Shown in pieces: positions 1 through 12,846 of a DNA stretch of 64,000 nucleotides. Under the pieces are notes generated by a model. The model did no database searches, was not told where the DNA came from, and was given only the letters and a program-made list of their open reading frames with translations. Location of the stretch: assembly GCF_026914265.1 (NCBI RefSeq), contig NC_069135.1, positions 62,114,738 to 62,178,737 of the forward strand, written 5' to 3'. A program made the translations under genes and the position numbers. The stretch comes from Mya arenaria. Taxonomy: Eukaryota; Mollusca; Bivalvia; Myida; Myidae. How positions within the stretch are numbered: position 1 is the first letter of the stretch; every line of letters begins with the position of its first letter.

Positions 1-434
1 GCAGGATTTTGGTTGTTTTGAACGATATGAGGGTAATACAAAATATGCATGTAGACTGCATGATTCTTTTCAACTTTTTATTTGGATACTTTTCTTGGCA
101 TGTTTTTCGTACTCAAAACTTTTCGATCAAATTGAAGTTATTTTTCTTTTAAATAATTCGAAATTTTCTGACTTTGATTTTTAAAATGCAGTAACTCATT
201 TCTTGTGCTAGATTTTTGGTAAGGTTCAACTTTACCAAAAATCTGATTTATCTGAATATTTTATGTTTTACATTTTTAGGTTAAAATCACTAAAAGTTTT
301 ACAGGTCATATGAAACCAGAGCAGGAGTTCTTTACTTATGCAACTTATGTATTTTTATTTATTTATGAATATTAGGCCTTTTCAATGATTTTCCAAATAT
401 CTCAATTTGATTTTAAAATATTTACCAATTTCAG

Positions 435-539
435 ATCCCGACGACGTCGGCATCAAAACCGTCGAAGGAATCTTCCCCGCTTATAAAGAACCGCTCGTCG
501 GAAAGTGCTGACGAAGTTGCATGTTGCGTTATTCTTTAA
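435..539 (+). CDS. Terminal coding exon of a gene entering from the left (reading frame ambiguous)
   Basis: A pyrimidine-rich acceptor ending in TTTCAG at 434 opens a GC-richer island in AT-rich sequence, and an AATAAA polyadenylation signal follows at 750-755. Two frames stay open. In the first (phase 0) the exon gives a Ser/Pro/Thr-rich tail ending ADEVACCVIL with stop at 537-539. The last four residues, CVIL, form a CaaX box with terminal Leu, the type geranylgeranylated by GGTase-I in Rho, Rac, Ral and Rap GTPases. In the other frame it gives 24 residues ending EPLVGKC with stop at 509-511, and this frame uses more ordinary codons (many third-position C). The upstream exons lie outside the window, so neither phase nor family can be fixed. 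The exon itself is fairly likely; the CaaX reading is a hypothesis. Confidence 0.45.
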   Translation: MPTTSASKPSKESSPLIKNRSSESADEVACCVIL

Positions 540-775
540 GACGGAACAAAGTTCAAAATAACAAAGTGTAATTGCTTGCAAAGTTATTGTCAATCACGAA
601 TGAATAACAAATATCAAACTGATATAAGGATAAATAATTTACCAAACAAAGCTTTAAAAAATCGTCAATCGTGTATACCTAAAAATACGTTTTGATAATT
701 GTAAATACGCTTTTGTTGTGGACATAGTTAGTATCATTACTTCTTAGCAAATAAAAGAAAACAAAACGAAAACTA
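540..775 (+). other. 3' UTR with polyadenylation signal
   Basis: AT-rich sequence after the terminal exon, with AATAAA at 750-755 inside an A-rich stretch. This is the likely end of the left-edge transcript. From here to about 1109 I see no gene. Confidence 0.4.
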
Positions 776-2034
776 ACACTACAATTATTTTGTGACTTTA
801 TGGTAGCATTTCAGGAGATGTCTAGCTACTGATGTTATATGTATGCTAATGAGTTAATAATTCAAAATCCCCTTACTTATTCGGTATGTTAAAACATCTC
901 ATCTCTCAAACATTATATTTTGTGTTTTAATTATTTAAAATATGTAAATTAAGAATAACATGTTTAAAGTGCCATACAAACTTATATTGTACGAGTTATG
1001 TGTTTAAAAGTCATGGAAAAATGAAGCGGTTCTTCAAAGCTTTGATACGATTTGATCTGCGCCTTAATACCCGTTAATGTATTTTGATGCCTTTTAAGTT
1101 TGCATTTAAAAAAAACAAACAAAAATAATAAAATGAGACAAATACACAAAAACAGTTTAATTCATCGTCTTTTCATTTCATGATTTATGAATCATGCTTT
1201 ATAGTTATTTATTTTAGCATTCAAATACCGAAAAATAATTTGTAAGGAGTGGACATGAATTATGCATTTTCTTCTCTCTTATAGTTGGGTTCCGTTTATT
1301 TTTCATTTCATTGTTAGAAATTACAATGCACTACCTTTCATTATATATGTAAACATTGATCTAAATATTTTGATTGCCTTTAACGTTTTATCATCATGCT
1401 ACTTTTTGTGTTACCAAAGTAGACGAATACTTAACAACAAGAGTTCAATTAAAATCTATTACATGAAAAATCTTTGTAAAAGGGCGATATTTCCCCCACA
1501 TAACAGCCCCAATATCAGATTAAATGAGTCTGAAATTATGTGGAGAAAATATAGCCCTGCCCCTAGGTGATACTCATGGTGCAATATTAAATCCTTCAAA
1601 ATGAAGAGTAATGGCTCTTCCGGATAAGCAATGAGTATTGTAGAAATCGGGATGCTGAGAATAATAAATAACGAATATTGTTAATGATAGATTGCATACA
1701 TAGTTAATGCTTGCCATGTTCAAACAATACATGTAAAAATTATCTGTAAATGTATTGCTGAATTCTAAAATGTGTCGCCCCCATGATATTTTTTTTTGCT
1801 TTGCAATAAAAAAAAGAAATAGTATGCTATTTGTTTTGAATCGTGTATATGATCTGTTTGTGGTGTTTTGTTTGTTTGTACTCGTTCAAAGTCTACTGCA
1901 CTTTCCTTGCGCATCTAAACAGGGATAGTGTTTGCCCTACATTTTGCAGTCAATCAAGGGCGCTAGATTTTCAAATTGTTTATTTTTTTATCTGTAACGA
2001 ATCGTCACGCTTGGCTGAGGACAACTATTCGTGA

Positions 2035-5000
2035 TTAAAGTCGAAGTACCTCTGAATAAGATTTAGTGACCTATTTTCATACACTAAGGATTAAAGTCCT
2101 AGTACCTCTGTATAAGATTGAGTGATTTATTTTCAAACAATAAAGTTTAAAGTCCCTGTATATCTGTATTAGGTTGAGTGACCTATTTTTATACAATAAG
2201 GATTAAAGTCCCAGTATCTCTGTATTAGATTGCGTGACCTAGCTTCATACAATAAGGATTTAAGTCCCTGTATCTCTGTATTAGATTGAGTGACCTATTT
2301 TCATACAATAAGGATTAAAGTCCCTGTATCTCTGTATTAGATTGAGTGACCTATTTTCATACAATAATGGTTTAAAGTCCCAGTATCTCTGTATTAGGTT
2401 GAGTGACCTATTTTCATACAATAATGGTTTAAAGTCCCTGTATCTCTGTATTAGATTGAGTGACCTATTTTCATACAATAAGGTTTTAAGTCCCTGTATC
2501 TCTGTATTAGATTGAGTGACCTATTTTCATACAATACGGATTAAAGTCCCTGTATCTCTGTATTAGATTGAGTGACCTATTTTCATACAATAATGGTTTA
2601 AAGTCCCTATATCACTGTATTAGATTGAGTGACCTATTTTCATACAATAATGGTTTAAAGTCCCAGTATCTCTGTATTAGATTGAGTGACCTATTTTCAT
2701 ACAATAATGGTTTAAAGTCCCTGTATCACTGTATTAGATTGAGTGACCTATTTTCATACAATAATGGTTTAAAGTCCCTGTATCACTGTATTAGATTGAG
2801 TGACCTATTTTCATACAATAATGGTTTAAAGTCCCAGTATCTCTGTATTAGATTGAGTGACCTATTTTCATACAATAATGGTTTAAAGTCCCAATATATC
2901 TGTATTAGATTGAGTGACCTATTTTCATACAATAAGGTTTAAAGTCCCTGTATCTCTGTATTAGATTGAGTGACCTATTTTCATACAATAAGGTTTAAAG
3001 TCCCTGTATCTCTGTATTAGATTGAGTGACCTATTTTCATACAATAAGGTTTAAAGTCCCAGTATCTCTGTATTAGATTGAGTGACCTATTTTCATACAA
3101 TAAGGTTTAAAGTCCCAGTATCTCTGTATTAGATTGATTGACCTATTTTCATACAATAAGGATTAAAGTCCCAGTATTTCTGTATTAGATTGAGTGACCT
3201 ATTTTCATACAATAAGGTTTAAAGTCCCTGTATCTCTGTAATAGATTGAGTGACCTATTTTCATACAATAATGGTTTAAAGTCCCTGTATCTCTGTATTA
3301 GATTGAGTGACCTATTTTCATACAATAAGGTTTAAAGTCCCTGTATCTCTGTATTAGGTTGAGTGACCTATTTTCATACAATAAGGTTTAAAGTCCCTGT
3401 ATCTCTGTATTAGATTGAGTGACCTATTTTCATACAATAAGGTTTAAAGTCCCTGTATCTCTGTAATAGATTGAGTGACCTATTTTCATACAATAATGGT
3501 TTAAAGTCCCTGTATCTCTGTATTAGATTGAGTGACCTATTTTCATACAATAATGTTTTAAGTCCCTGTATCTCTGTATTAGATTGAGTGACCTATTTTC
3601 ATGCAATAAGGTTTAAAGTCCCAATATATCTGTATTAGGTTGAGTGACCTATTTTCATACAATAAGGTTTAAAGTCCCTGTATCTCTGTATTAGATTGAG
3701 TGACCTATTTTCATACAATACGGATTAAAGTCCCTGTATCTCTGTATTAGATTGAGTGACCTATTTTCATACAATAATGGTTTAAAGTCCCTGTATCACT
3801 GTATTAGATTGAGTGACCTATTTTCATGCAATAAGGTTTAAAGTCCCAATATATCTGTATTAGGTTGAGTGACCTATTTTCATACAATAAGGTTTAAAGT
3901 CCCTGTATCTCTGTAATAGATTGAGTGACCTATTTTCATACAATAAGGTTTAAAGTCCCTGTATCTCTGTAATAGATTGAGTGACCTATTTTCATACAAT
4001 AAGGTTTAAAGTCCCTGTATCTCTGTAATAGATTGAGTGACCTATTTTCATACAATAAGGTTTAAAGTCCCTGTATCTCTGTAATAGATTGAGTGACCTA
4101 TTTTCATACAATAAGGTTTAAAGTCCCTGTATCTCTGTAATAGATTGAGTGACCCATTTTCATACAATAAGGTTTAAAGTCCCTGTATCTCTGTATTAGA
4201 TTGAGTGACCTATTTTCATACAATAAGGTTTAAAGTCCCTGTATCTCTGTATTAGATTGAGTGACCTATTTTCATACAATAAGGTTTAAAGTCCCTGTAT
4301 CTCTGTATTAGATTGAGTGACCTATTTTCATACAATAATGTTTAAAGTCCCTGTATCTCTGTATTAGATTGAGTGACCTATTTTCATACAATAAGGTTTA
4401 AAGTCCCTGTATCTCTGTAATAGATTGAGTGACCTATTTTCATACAATAAGGTTTAAAGTCCCTGTATCTCTGTAATAGATTGAGTGACCTATTTTCATA
4501 CAATAAGGTTTAAAGTCCCTGTATCTCTGTAATAGATTGAGTGACCTATTTTCATACAATAAGGTTTAAAGTCCCTGTATCTCTGTATTAGATTGAGTGA
4601 CCTATTTTCATATAGTAAGGTTTAAAGTCCCTGTATCTCTGTAATAGATTGAGTGACCTATTTTCATACAATAAGGTTTAAAGTCCCTGTATCTCTGTAT
4701 TAGATTGTGTGACCTATTTTCATACAATAAGGTTTAACGTCCCTGTATCTCTGTAATAGATTGAGTGACCTATTTTCATACAATAAGGTTTTAAGTCCCT
4801 GTATCTCTGTAATAAATTGAGTGACCCATTTTCATAGAATAAGGTTTAAAGTCCCAATATATCTGTATTAGATTTAGTGACCTATTTTCATACAATAAGG
4901 TTTAAAGTCCCTGTATCTCTGTATTAGATTGAGTGACCTATTTTCATACAATAAGGTTTAAAGTCCCTGTATCTCTGTAATAGATTGAGTGACCTATTTT

Positions 5001-5515
5001 CATACAATAAGGTTTTAAGTCCCTGTATCTCTGTAATAGATTGAGTGACCCATTTTCATAGAATAAGGTTTAAAGTCCCAATATATCTGTATTAGATTGA
5101 GTGACCTAGTTTCATTAAATAAGGATTTAAGTCCCAGTATCTCTGTATTAGATTGAGTGACCTATTTTCATACAATAAGGACTTAAGTCCCAGTATCTCT
5201 GTATTAGGTTGAGTGACCTAATTTCATACAATAAGGACTTAAGTCCCAGTATCTCTGTATTAGATTGAATGACCTAGTTTTATACAATAAGGATTTAAGT
5301 CCCAGTATATCTGTATTAGATTGAGTGACCTAGTTTCATTAAATAAGGACTTAAGTCCCAGTATCTCTGTATTAGATTGAGTGACCTATTTTCATACAAT
5401 AAGGACTTAAGTCCCAGTATCTCTGTATTAGGTTGAGTGACCTAATTTCATACAATAAGGATTTAAGTCCCAGTATCCCTGTATTAGGTTGAGTGACCTA
5501 TTTTCATACAATAAG
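2035..5515. repeat. Minisatellite, 56/57-bp unit, roughly 60 copies
   Basis: The unit runs from TTTAAAGTCCCTGTATCTCT through GATTGAGTGACCTATTTTC to CATACAATAAGG (56 bp). A variant with AATAATGG adds one base (57 bp). Because 57 is a multiple of three, consecutive variant units create spurious repeat-protein ORFs on both strands (for example 2568-2942 plus and 2281-2478 minus). Variants come in runs: AATAATGG types near 2.3-2.9 kb, CTGTAATAGA types near 3.9-5.0 kb and GGACTTAAG types near 5.1-5.5 kb. This points to local amplification. Segment B has only about two units at the matching place (32826-32944). Confidence 0.95.
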
Positions 5516-6850
5516 GATATACATTCTCTAAGTAAAGGTGAGGAACTCATTTAAAGGGTCAAGACACGAGGATGATGTGAATATGTATTTTTTCCAGCCT
5601 TTTGCCTAGTGACGTAGTATTATAATATAATACAAATATATTTTACTTGTGAAAAATAAAGGAAATTCAAAATTGTTTAGTAGTGGTTTGATAAAAATTC
5701 GGAAAACTGAACCTCGTTTGCATTATATAACCTTATTCCTGTGTTATGAATTAAATGACCCATTTTCTCTTCTATGAATGATGACAATACCTGGCTGGTA
5801 CACATGGGGCATGAGTTTTCCATGTGCTTTTCATCATATAAATGAACAAACGACATGCTATTCTAGCCCTGACATGGCAAGTTACTTCGCTTTTGACTTG
5901 ACATGAAGTTCAATGACCTTTTTAAAATCTCTGTTTTAGACTTAGTGACCTTTTATATATCATAAAAACTGCTCTAAAGGTTATCACGAGGAGTGCAATA
6001 GGGCTTAAAACACGAGGAAAATGCAAAAATGTAATGTTTCAAGCCTTTTGCCTAGTGACCTAGTTGTATAGTTTATATCAATTATTGGAACTTTATTATG
6101 ATTTGTGACCAAAAAGACTATTCAAAAATGTTGTTTAGTGATTTGAAACTATGTCAGCAAAAATCCAACCTAATTCCTGCGTTATAAATGAAATGACTAA
6201 TTTTCAAGTTCAATATAAAATCACTTCTGCCTATGAATGATGGCAATAATTTGTTACAAATAACTGGTTAACATGGGGATAATAATGTTAAGCATGCTCT
6301 TCTCTGGGTTAGCCTCATAACTTTTTTTCATCAAATGTTATACTGTTATACTTTACCTTTATATAACAAAGACAAACATCGTTCTAAAGATTAATTACCA
6401 GTTTGGTAAAACGGAGATGTCGAGGGAAACAGGGATTTTTCTTGTATTTAACTCAATGACCTAGTTGACCTTCTATGACGGTGACCTTCAACTACAACTA
6501 GTCTTAATAATAAAATGAAAAAACTAACTATGAAAAGCTAACAATAAGCTTGGTATAGTTACAAAAATAAAAGTTTACATATACTGAAAATGGTCTTGTT
6601 GTTAAGCTGTCCACCTCTCATCTAAGAGGTTATAGATTCCAGCCCCACCAGTGTTATCTTCTCTTGACATTACAAACATGATATTATCATAGGTATCTAC
6701 ACTGAAAATGGAGAAAGATAAAGATCTAGTCAAGTTACTTTTCAACCAAGTTTTTTTCACAATCAAACAGGACAATATCGCTGGTTTGTTCCAAGTTTTT
6801 TCACAAACAAACAGGACCATATCGCTGGTTTGTTCCAAGTTTGATAAAGA
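5516..6850. repeat. Unit of segment A also present inverted at 30.7-31.7 kb
   Basis: The stretch has two similar halves that each carry a TTGCCTAGTGACC-type motif (near 5600 and 6050). It is homologous to 32945-33400 in direct orientation and to 30690-31690 in inverted orientation. Examples are ACATGGCAAGTTACTTCGCT near 5872, which matches the reverse complement near 31525, and CTTTATCAAACTT-like sequence near 6840, which matches 30725. So this is a dispersed repeat, not unique DNA. No gene is seen. Confidence 0.6.
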
Positions 6851-9800
6851 TCGGTCAATTCTTCTTGCAAGGTTTTCGCAATCATAAGTTTGTTATCGTG
6901 ACAAACAATTTTATTATGGGATTTTAATAAATATTTCTGAATATAATGTTCAGATAAAATATGTATCATCAATCGCTAAGTTATTAGACAACATTTTGAT
7001 AACATTTCCAAATTTTAAAAGCAATATCAACGCCTTGAACATAAATACTTAATTGACAAATACAGAGACAGGACTATAGATAAAAACAACAATAATCAAA
7101 CACGCTGTTCAGGAGCGGTATTCAATAGTGATCTTAATTGGATCTCAGAATGATATAGCCAATCGGATTGCGTGAAATAAATAACGGACTTTTACCGTGA
7201 AACAAGTCAATCCTGTATGACCATAAGGAAGGCTTTAGTTTCATACTGAATACTATTCTAGAAGCAAAAATAACGCATGCCATTGCAATATTTGTTTCAT
7301 ATTTCCTGTTGGTATGCACCTCAATATAAAATAGTGTTTTTAATTTTGTTGTGTTCAAAAGCATTCTGTAGAAAATCGTTACTTCTAATCTAATGTCGCG
7401 ATGGTCTACAGTTTTTTAATTAAAATTAATGTTATAAAAGTCACAAATGCTATCTGTTCTTTACAACGTATTTTGTTTGTTTTGTTTCGCTTGTGTCTTC
7501 ATTTGATACATTTTTTCGTGTCGTCACATTTTGCGAATCGGATGACGTCACGTTCTTGTCGTTATGGAAACTCCTCTGTGTCATTGGCGTAGGAGAATTG
7601 CTTGACATGCTCCAAGAGTCGCTTATCCGTTGCTAAGGAAATGAAAACAAAGTAGAATTACGCTCAAAATAATTTGATCTTAATTTGTTTTGGGTATAAT
7701 ACACTTATTCTATGGAGTTTTAAAGCAGAATTCCTCAAAATTTCCATGAGATAAGCATTTTGGTTAAATCCTCTGAACGAAAAATAAATCATAAACAAGT
7801 CTATTAGGTTCTTGAAGAACCAATGTATAATAGCTTATATCAATTACATGTACACAAGTAGTTTACATGGCCTTGAATATGAATCGAATGAAATGTTCAA
7901 AATTACTTGTGAAATTGACCGGTAACTGAATGTAATAAAAAAATCCCTGAATTGTATATCAAACAAATACTTATTTGCTGTTAATAATCTGATCTTAAAC
8001 TTACATCAACCAAACGCTTCCGGTCTGAAAAAGAGACAACACGAAAATCAAAGCACTGTAGGGCATTAGGGTGAGGATCAAAAGTGAAGTATTTAATATT
8101 TTGTTAAAAAGAGAGTTCATCTGTAATTATGTATATATATATGCTATACTAAAGTTTTGTAATGTAAGAAAGTTCATTCCTTGTTTTAAGTTTGTGTAAC
8201 AGTTTAAAAAGACTAATAATGGTTATAGGTATTTCTTATACACAGTTCATTGAAAAACGGTTTTATTGGGGCCTTAAGTTATACTTCAAAAGTTGACATA
8301 GCAAATCAACTGCACTTGTTATTGCATGGAACTTAGTGAAAACATACCTACCTAATGCATATTTAAAGGTGTTCGGCATCTTGCTGTCAATGGCGGCTGT
8401 GTAAAAATGAAAATGCCATGGTCAAATAACAAATGAAAACTATTACAAATCTTACAAATTCAAACTTGTCATGCTTCTATAAAACAGTATGAAAAACGAA
8501 GTGTAAACACATGCATACTGTCTTAACTTTAAACATAGATTAAGAAACTCAATTATAAAAAAGCGTTTTGCGATCAAATTGTAGTGAAGTAATAGTTAAA
8601 GATAATTATTATGTAGTTTGACCTATTTATTTCGGTAAATACATTTTACAACCCTTTAACCAACTTGGTGTTTAAGATTCTAGTTTAACTTATCATGACT
8701 CTGTTTGAATCTTCCGAATTAGCTGAGTAAAATTAATAACGGTTAATTGCTGATTTACCCAATTTCCTGTTGTATAAATACTGCCATTCAATTGGACAAA
8801 AGCTAATTTCAAACACTAAACTGTTATTATGATTGCCGTTGTCAAATATATTTATCATGATTTGAGTTACCGAACTTAATATAATGGTTCTTGATTCTGC
8901 TCGTCTGCAGAGGCAGTAGTAATTATCATTTTATTTATGTTGCTACAATATAGTATATTCGCCACTGAGCCTTTTCACTTTTTCACAATTGGTTTGCTTA
9001 CGTTTTGCCAGCCTTATTTTCTTTTCATGGTGTTTCATATGGTGGAAAGTTAACATCTGGTTAATATATTTCTTAGATTTCGGCTGCATAGCTGAAATAA
9101 ATAAAGAAACAATACATTACATGACATTAAAATATTCACAAACAATAAAATAATTAAAACTCAAATTTAAAATTGAAACACTGAACTAGAGCTGTTACAG
9201 GAGTAATGAAACATGATATTCTCGTTCATTAACATATATTGCATATATAGCTAATGCAGATGTATTTTTTAACAGAAATCGGAAGTGCATTGAGAGATTT
9301 TTCAATGTTTCGGGACCTAACAGCGTTTGTATAATATGTCCATCGGCTCATTATTTAAATTTTCTTCATCTACACATTAAGCCTTTTCAAATGATACCTA
9401 ATTAATATGGGATAACCAGGAATCAAAATTTCACATTTATGTTCACCGGGCTCTATTTGCAAATTCGTGATATTTCAAGTGTAAACCGTATCAAATCAGA
9501 ATAATGTTATAATATGGTATGATTTTGGTACACGAATGAGGCTCTGTCTTGTTTAAATATGTTAATCATCTGAAAATAGCTACATACGGGTACTCCTGAT
9601 TCCACCTTGTTGCATAGACATCACCTTCTTATCGCCTTGGTAACGACGCGGACCTTAAAAAGTTAATCTATATCATAGCAGGTGTATTAAATTGGTAGGA
9701 ACATGTAATTAAATGGACTTGTCATATACTATTATTCCACTCTGTTGCATCGACACCATCTTTAATCGCCTTGGTAAAACGCATGCCAAGAAAGGTAAAC

Positions 9801-10874
9801 GAACTCAATGATTTTTTGTAGACAAATATAATTTCAAGCGTCTGAATGAAGCACAATATTTAAACACATATTTGCGACATTGAATTAATTGTTGTTGTAT
9901 TACATATGTTTTCTGCTACATAATTAGTATTGATGAGTATATGCGCTAAAACATTTTTTTTAAATGTTGATGTATTTCTGTCTTGTTTTGAGTGATTTGA
10001 TTAATCTACAGCATTGACTTTTATCGTTTTTCCTCGCATAAGATAAAAAGAACGTTAATGAAGAAATAAAGAGGTTAATGAATACATAAATTGATATATT
10101 AATTATATAAGTAGAAAATCATTGTAGAAATAAAGACGTAAATGAATTACCTTACTTGAATGATTAATAAGATAAGAATCATTCAAGAATAAAAAGGTAA
10201 ACGAATTAATTTAATTATAACAGAAAGTGAAAACGAGCAAATAAATTTTAAAACAATTGTTTTTATGATTATATTACCATTTTTATTTTTTAAAATCAAG
10301 GAAAATTGTTATCAACATTTCTTACTGAACAGCAAATCGTATTCATCCATGATGTTCAAAAACCACAATACATAAAATAAAAACACACAAGTTTTAAACG
10401 TTTATAACAAAAAATTAACATATGCACATCGTTTTCAGAAGTCTCATCTATTCATAACATTCAATGCAAATTGAGCCATTTGCGTAATCCTTTTTTAAAA
10501 AGCAAAACGTAATAAGCATTTTCTTTGAAGAATGTCAGCACGTTTCATTAATAAAATTAAGTTTTACTCATGCATGTACATCTGTAGCAAATATTTTAAA
10601 ATTCAATCCACAATATGTTCAATCGAAATCCCTTTAACAGAAACTGTTGGCCCAAGTCTTTTCAAATACAAGTCGATAATTTTGTATTTATCGTCAGCCA
10701 TATTGTAATACTTTTGGCGTTCGCTGCCACGATAATTCTAATGGAGCGAAATTAATTAAAAACGGGTGATAACACTTTTGCTAAATACAAACATGGCAAA
10801 CTTTTGAAACGTCAATAGTTTGCTGCTGATAGCTCACAAAAGTGTTTGTTTTAATAAAAATGAAAGATAAATAT

Positions 10875-11979
10875 TGAAAAGCTGTTTGATGGAAGTCAGT
10901 TTATTCAGTTTGAATAATTGATAACATTGATAAAAATACAAATATTTTAATACCCAGTTTGTAAATATAAGGAAATCTATTGTATACGAGACTGACAACT
11001 TTAATGATAAAAGCGCAAGCGCTTTCTTAGTTGTGGTTAAACATTGTAAGTATATACCTACAATAATAAATAGTTTTATATATTGTTGCACAAAGTCTGT
11101 CGACAATATAAATATGGTTTGGTGTCAAAAACTCCAGACTACAGAATCAAATATTTAATAAATTCATTAAAATAGTGAGCACTAGTGAATTAAATTCCCA
11201 TTTTTGTATTAAAACTGCAACATATTTCTTTTAATACTTGTACTGTATCGTGTATTCATATATACTTGAAGGTAATAATCTACAACAAATACTTCTGAAA
11301 TGATGGGTATATGTAGCATAAGTCTGGTTTCAATATAAGTCATGTCTGGTATAAAATGAATATTCGTTGTTAGAAATTTAGTGTTAATATTTGGAATTTA
11401 CAAACCAAGTTGATGATCAAAGATAAGCAAAATCCTTTGAAACAAGTTTGATAGATAGTCGAGTCGGGTGGAACTGTCCGGAACGAGGTCACATATAAGA
11501 TCAAGTACTTATTGACGTACGTATAATATGGGTCAGGTCTGACAAATACTTTATACAAGCCTCAGCGTGTCTGCTATGGGACAAGATTTACAGAGTATTT
11601 GAGTTAAAAATACATATATGTGTATGATATGGGTCATATCTAATATACAGTTAAGCCATTTCTTTTATAAAACCCTGATTACTGGATAGAGACCTCCCTC
11701 GTTCTAGCATATCTTCTGCAAGCCTGCCATAAGTACTAATTTACACAATAATAACTCTTCTGTCGTGTAATTTTGTCTTGGAGATAGAAGCAAGCTTCTG
11801 TGCAAAACGAACTTATTATTAATTTCTGTAAATATTGTTTAATTCTCTTAGTAGCATGAAGGTATACTGTGTATAAGGTATTGTGAATTCCGGCAACCGA
11901 ATCTTAAATTACGGAATATATTGCACTTGATATACGTGTTTTAACATCGGGTCTGTATTTTAATAAGAAAACAATATAC
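10875..11979. other. AT-rich stretch without a convincing gene
   Basis: Intron or intergenic sequence 3' (on the minus strand) of the exon at 11980-12721. A 90-codon minus-strand ORF at 10834-11106 is Leu/Tyr/Phe-rich, driven by AT content, and crosses the edge of segment A, so it is not credible. I found no well-supported next exon of the minus-strand gene here. Confidence 0.5.
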
Positions 11980-12721
11980 CTGTATCTTCCGTGTTTGTCC
12001 ACCCAGCGGAAAATGGTGTCGCTATTCTGAACGTATTTGATAAGGGGCGAGCACTCTTGTTCTGTTTTGGCCAAACTGAGGTGTCAGCGTAAACTTCTCT
12101 TTTTTTGTTATCGGGGATTGGAACACTTTTAGCCTTTTCTTGGTGTATGTTTTCGTTTTCGTTTGGGACTGCCTCTAGATAATCTTTTTTAGAATCACTT
12201 AAGTTGTCGATATTGTCTTCTGAATTATTTTCAACAAATGTTAAAGAGGCGCGCTCGGAAAATGTCTCGGACGCCCGAGATTTTAACGTTACACCGTCAT
12301 CATATGGTGGAATTATATCAACTGAAGAAACATCAAGATTTATGTCTAAATTAAGCATCCAGTTTGGAATATAAGCTGATGGTGCAGACTTTGCGCGTGA
12401 GGTTTTATCAATACTTTTTCGGATAGCCTCAATAGTTGAGAGTTCCTGATAATATGACGTCACTTTCTGTTGTTCGTTCTGCTCAGAGCAGGTCTCAAGT
12501 CGACCGAAATCCTTCACTGCTGAGTCATGACTGTAAGTTGGGTGAAACTGAGGTTCTGTTGCCCGTGACCTCGGAGCATTCTCTGGTGGTATTTTACGTT
12601 TGTCTTGCAAACGTTGGCGCTTGTTAGAATTCCGATCGCGTGCACCAGGATGACGTTCCTTCCGATCAACATTTCGCGGCCTCAATTGGGCGTATACGTC
12701 AGAATTTACAAAAAGCATATT
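11980..12721 (-). CDS. Internal exon of an unrecognised, probably disordered protein
   Basis: On the minus strand a pyrimidine-rich acceptor (TTTGTATTTACAG) precedes 12721 and a donor (GATACAG followed by GTATAT) follows 11980, giving a 742-bp exon open throughout. The protein is hydrophilic, rich in Ser, Asn, Asp, Glu, Lys and Arg, with a basic start (RPRNVDRKERHPGARDRN) and an acidic middle (VENNSEDNIDNLSDSKKDYL). Hydrophobic patches are few, among them YIPNWMLNLDINLDVSS and FRIATPFSAGWTN. It has a balanced amino-acid composition and moderate GC in an AT-rich setting, which argues for real coding. No domain is recognised. It is not a full gene: the ORF enters from an intron, and the Met at its start lies in intronic sequence. 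Neighbouring exons were not identified. Confidence 0.6.
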
Positions 12722-12799
12722 CTGTAAATACAAACGTAAAAGAAGTTTGTCATAAGAATTGTCAAAAGAGCAAATAACATAAACACTAAATATCCCCTC

Positions 12800-12846
12800 G
12801 ATAGTTTGGCGTATACTTCAGATGTTACAATTAGCATATTTATGCC
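12800..12846 (-). pseudogene. Partial duplicate of the start of the exon at 11980-12721
   Basis: The reverse complement begins AATATGCTAATTGTAACATC and encodes NMLIVTSEVYAKLSRG, which matches NMLFVNSDVYAQLRPR at the start of the neighbouring exon (about 75 percent at DNA level). The copy lacks an acceptor: the dispersed repeat at 12847 abuts it directly. It looks like a duplicated exon start truncated by, or carried next to, a repeat insertion. Confidence 0.45.

Larger units (their letters stand above)
1110..10874. repeat. Large repeat segment A (direct copy of segment B, 31950-38954)
   Basis: Reading both stretches side by side shows collinear homology. 1110-2035 matches 31950-32825, 5515-6500 matches 32945-33400, and 6960-10874 matches 34862-38954. 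By eye the left part is roughly 75-80 percent identical and the right part (about 8.9-10.9 kb) is in the high nineties. No convincing gene lies inside; the ORFs are short and AT-driven. The right part has a CRE-like TGACGTCA near 7540. Between the copies, A carries a 3.5 kb minisatellite where B has only about two units, and B carries a TE cluster near 33.4-34.9 kb. Both left boundaries are A-rich; the right boundary of B falls at an (ATT)n array. It may be a segmental duplication or a long non-autonomous element; no clear terminal signature was seen. Confidence 0.8.

Noticed and set aside
2281-2942. Repeat-protein ORFs on both strands (units SDLFSYNNGLKSLYHCIRL and YENRSLNLIQRYRDFKPLL)
   Set aside because: They arise only where the minisatellite unit is 57 bp; the 56-bp units break the frame, and both strands are open equally.
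2035-5515. CRISPR-like array
   Set aside because: Units are contiguous without unique spacers and the DNA is eukaryotic; it is a minisatellite.
7134-7364. 76-codon minus ORF as a gene in segment A
   Set aside because: Not preserved as an ORF in segment B, where indels break it, and no domain; the nucleotide similarity comes from the duplication.
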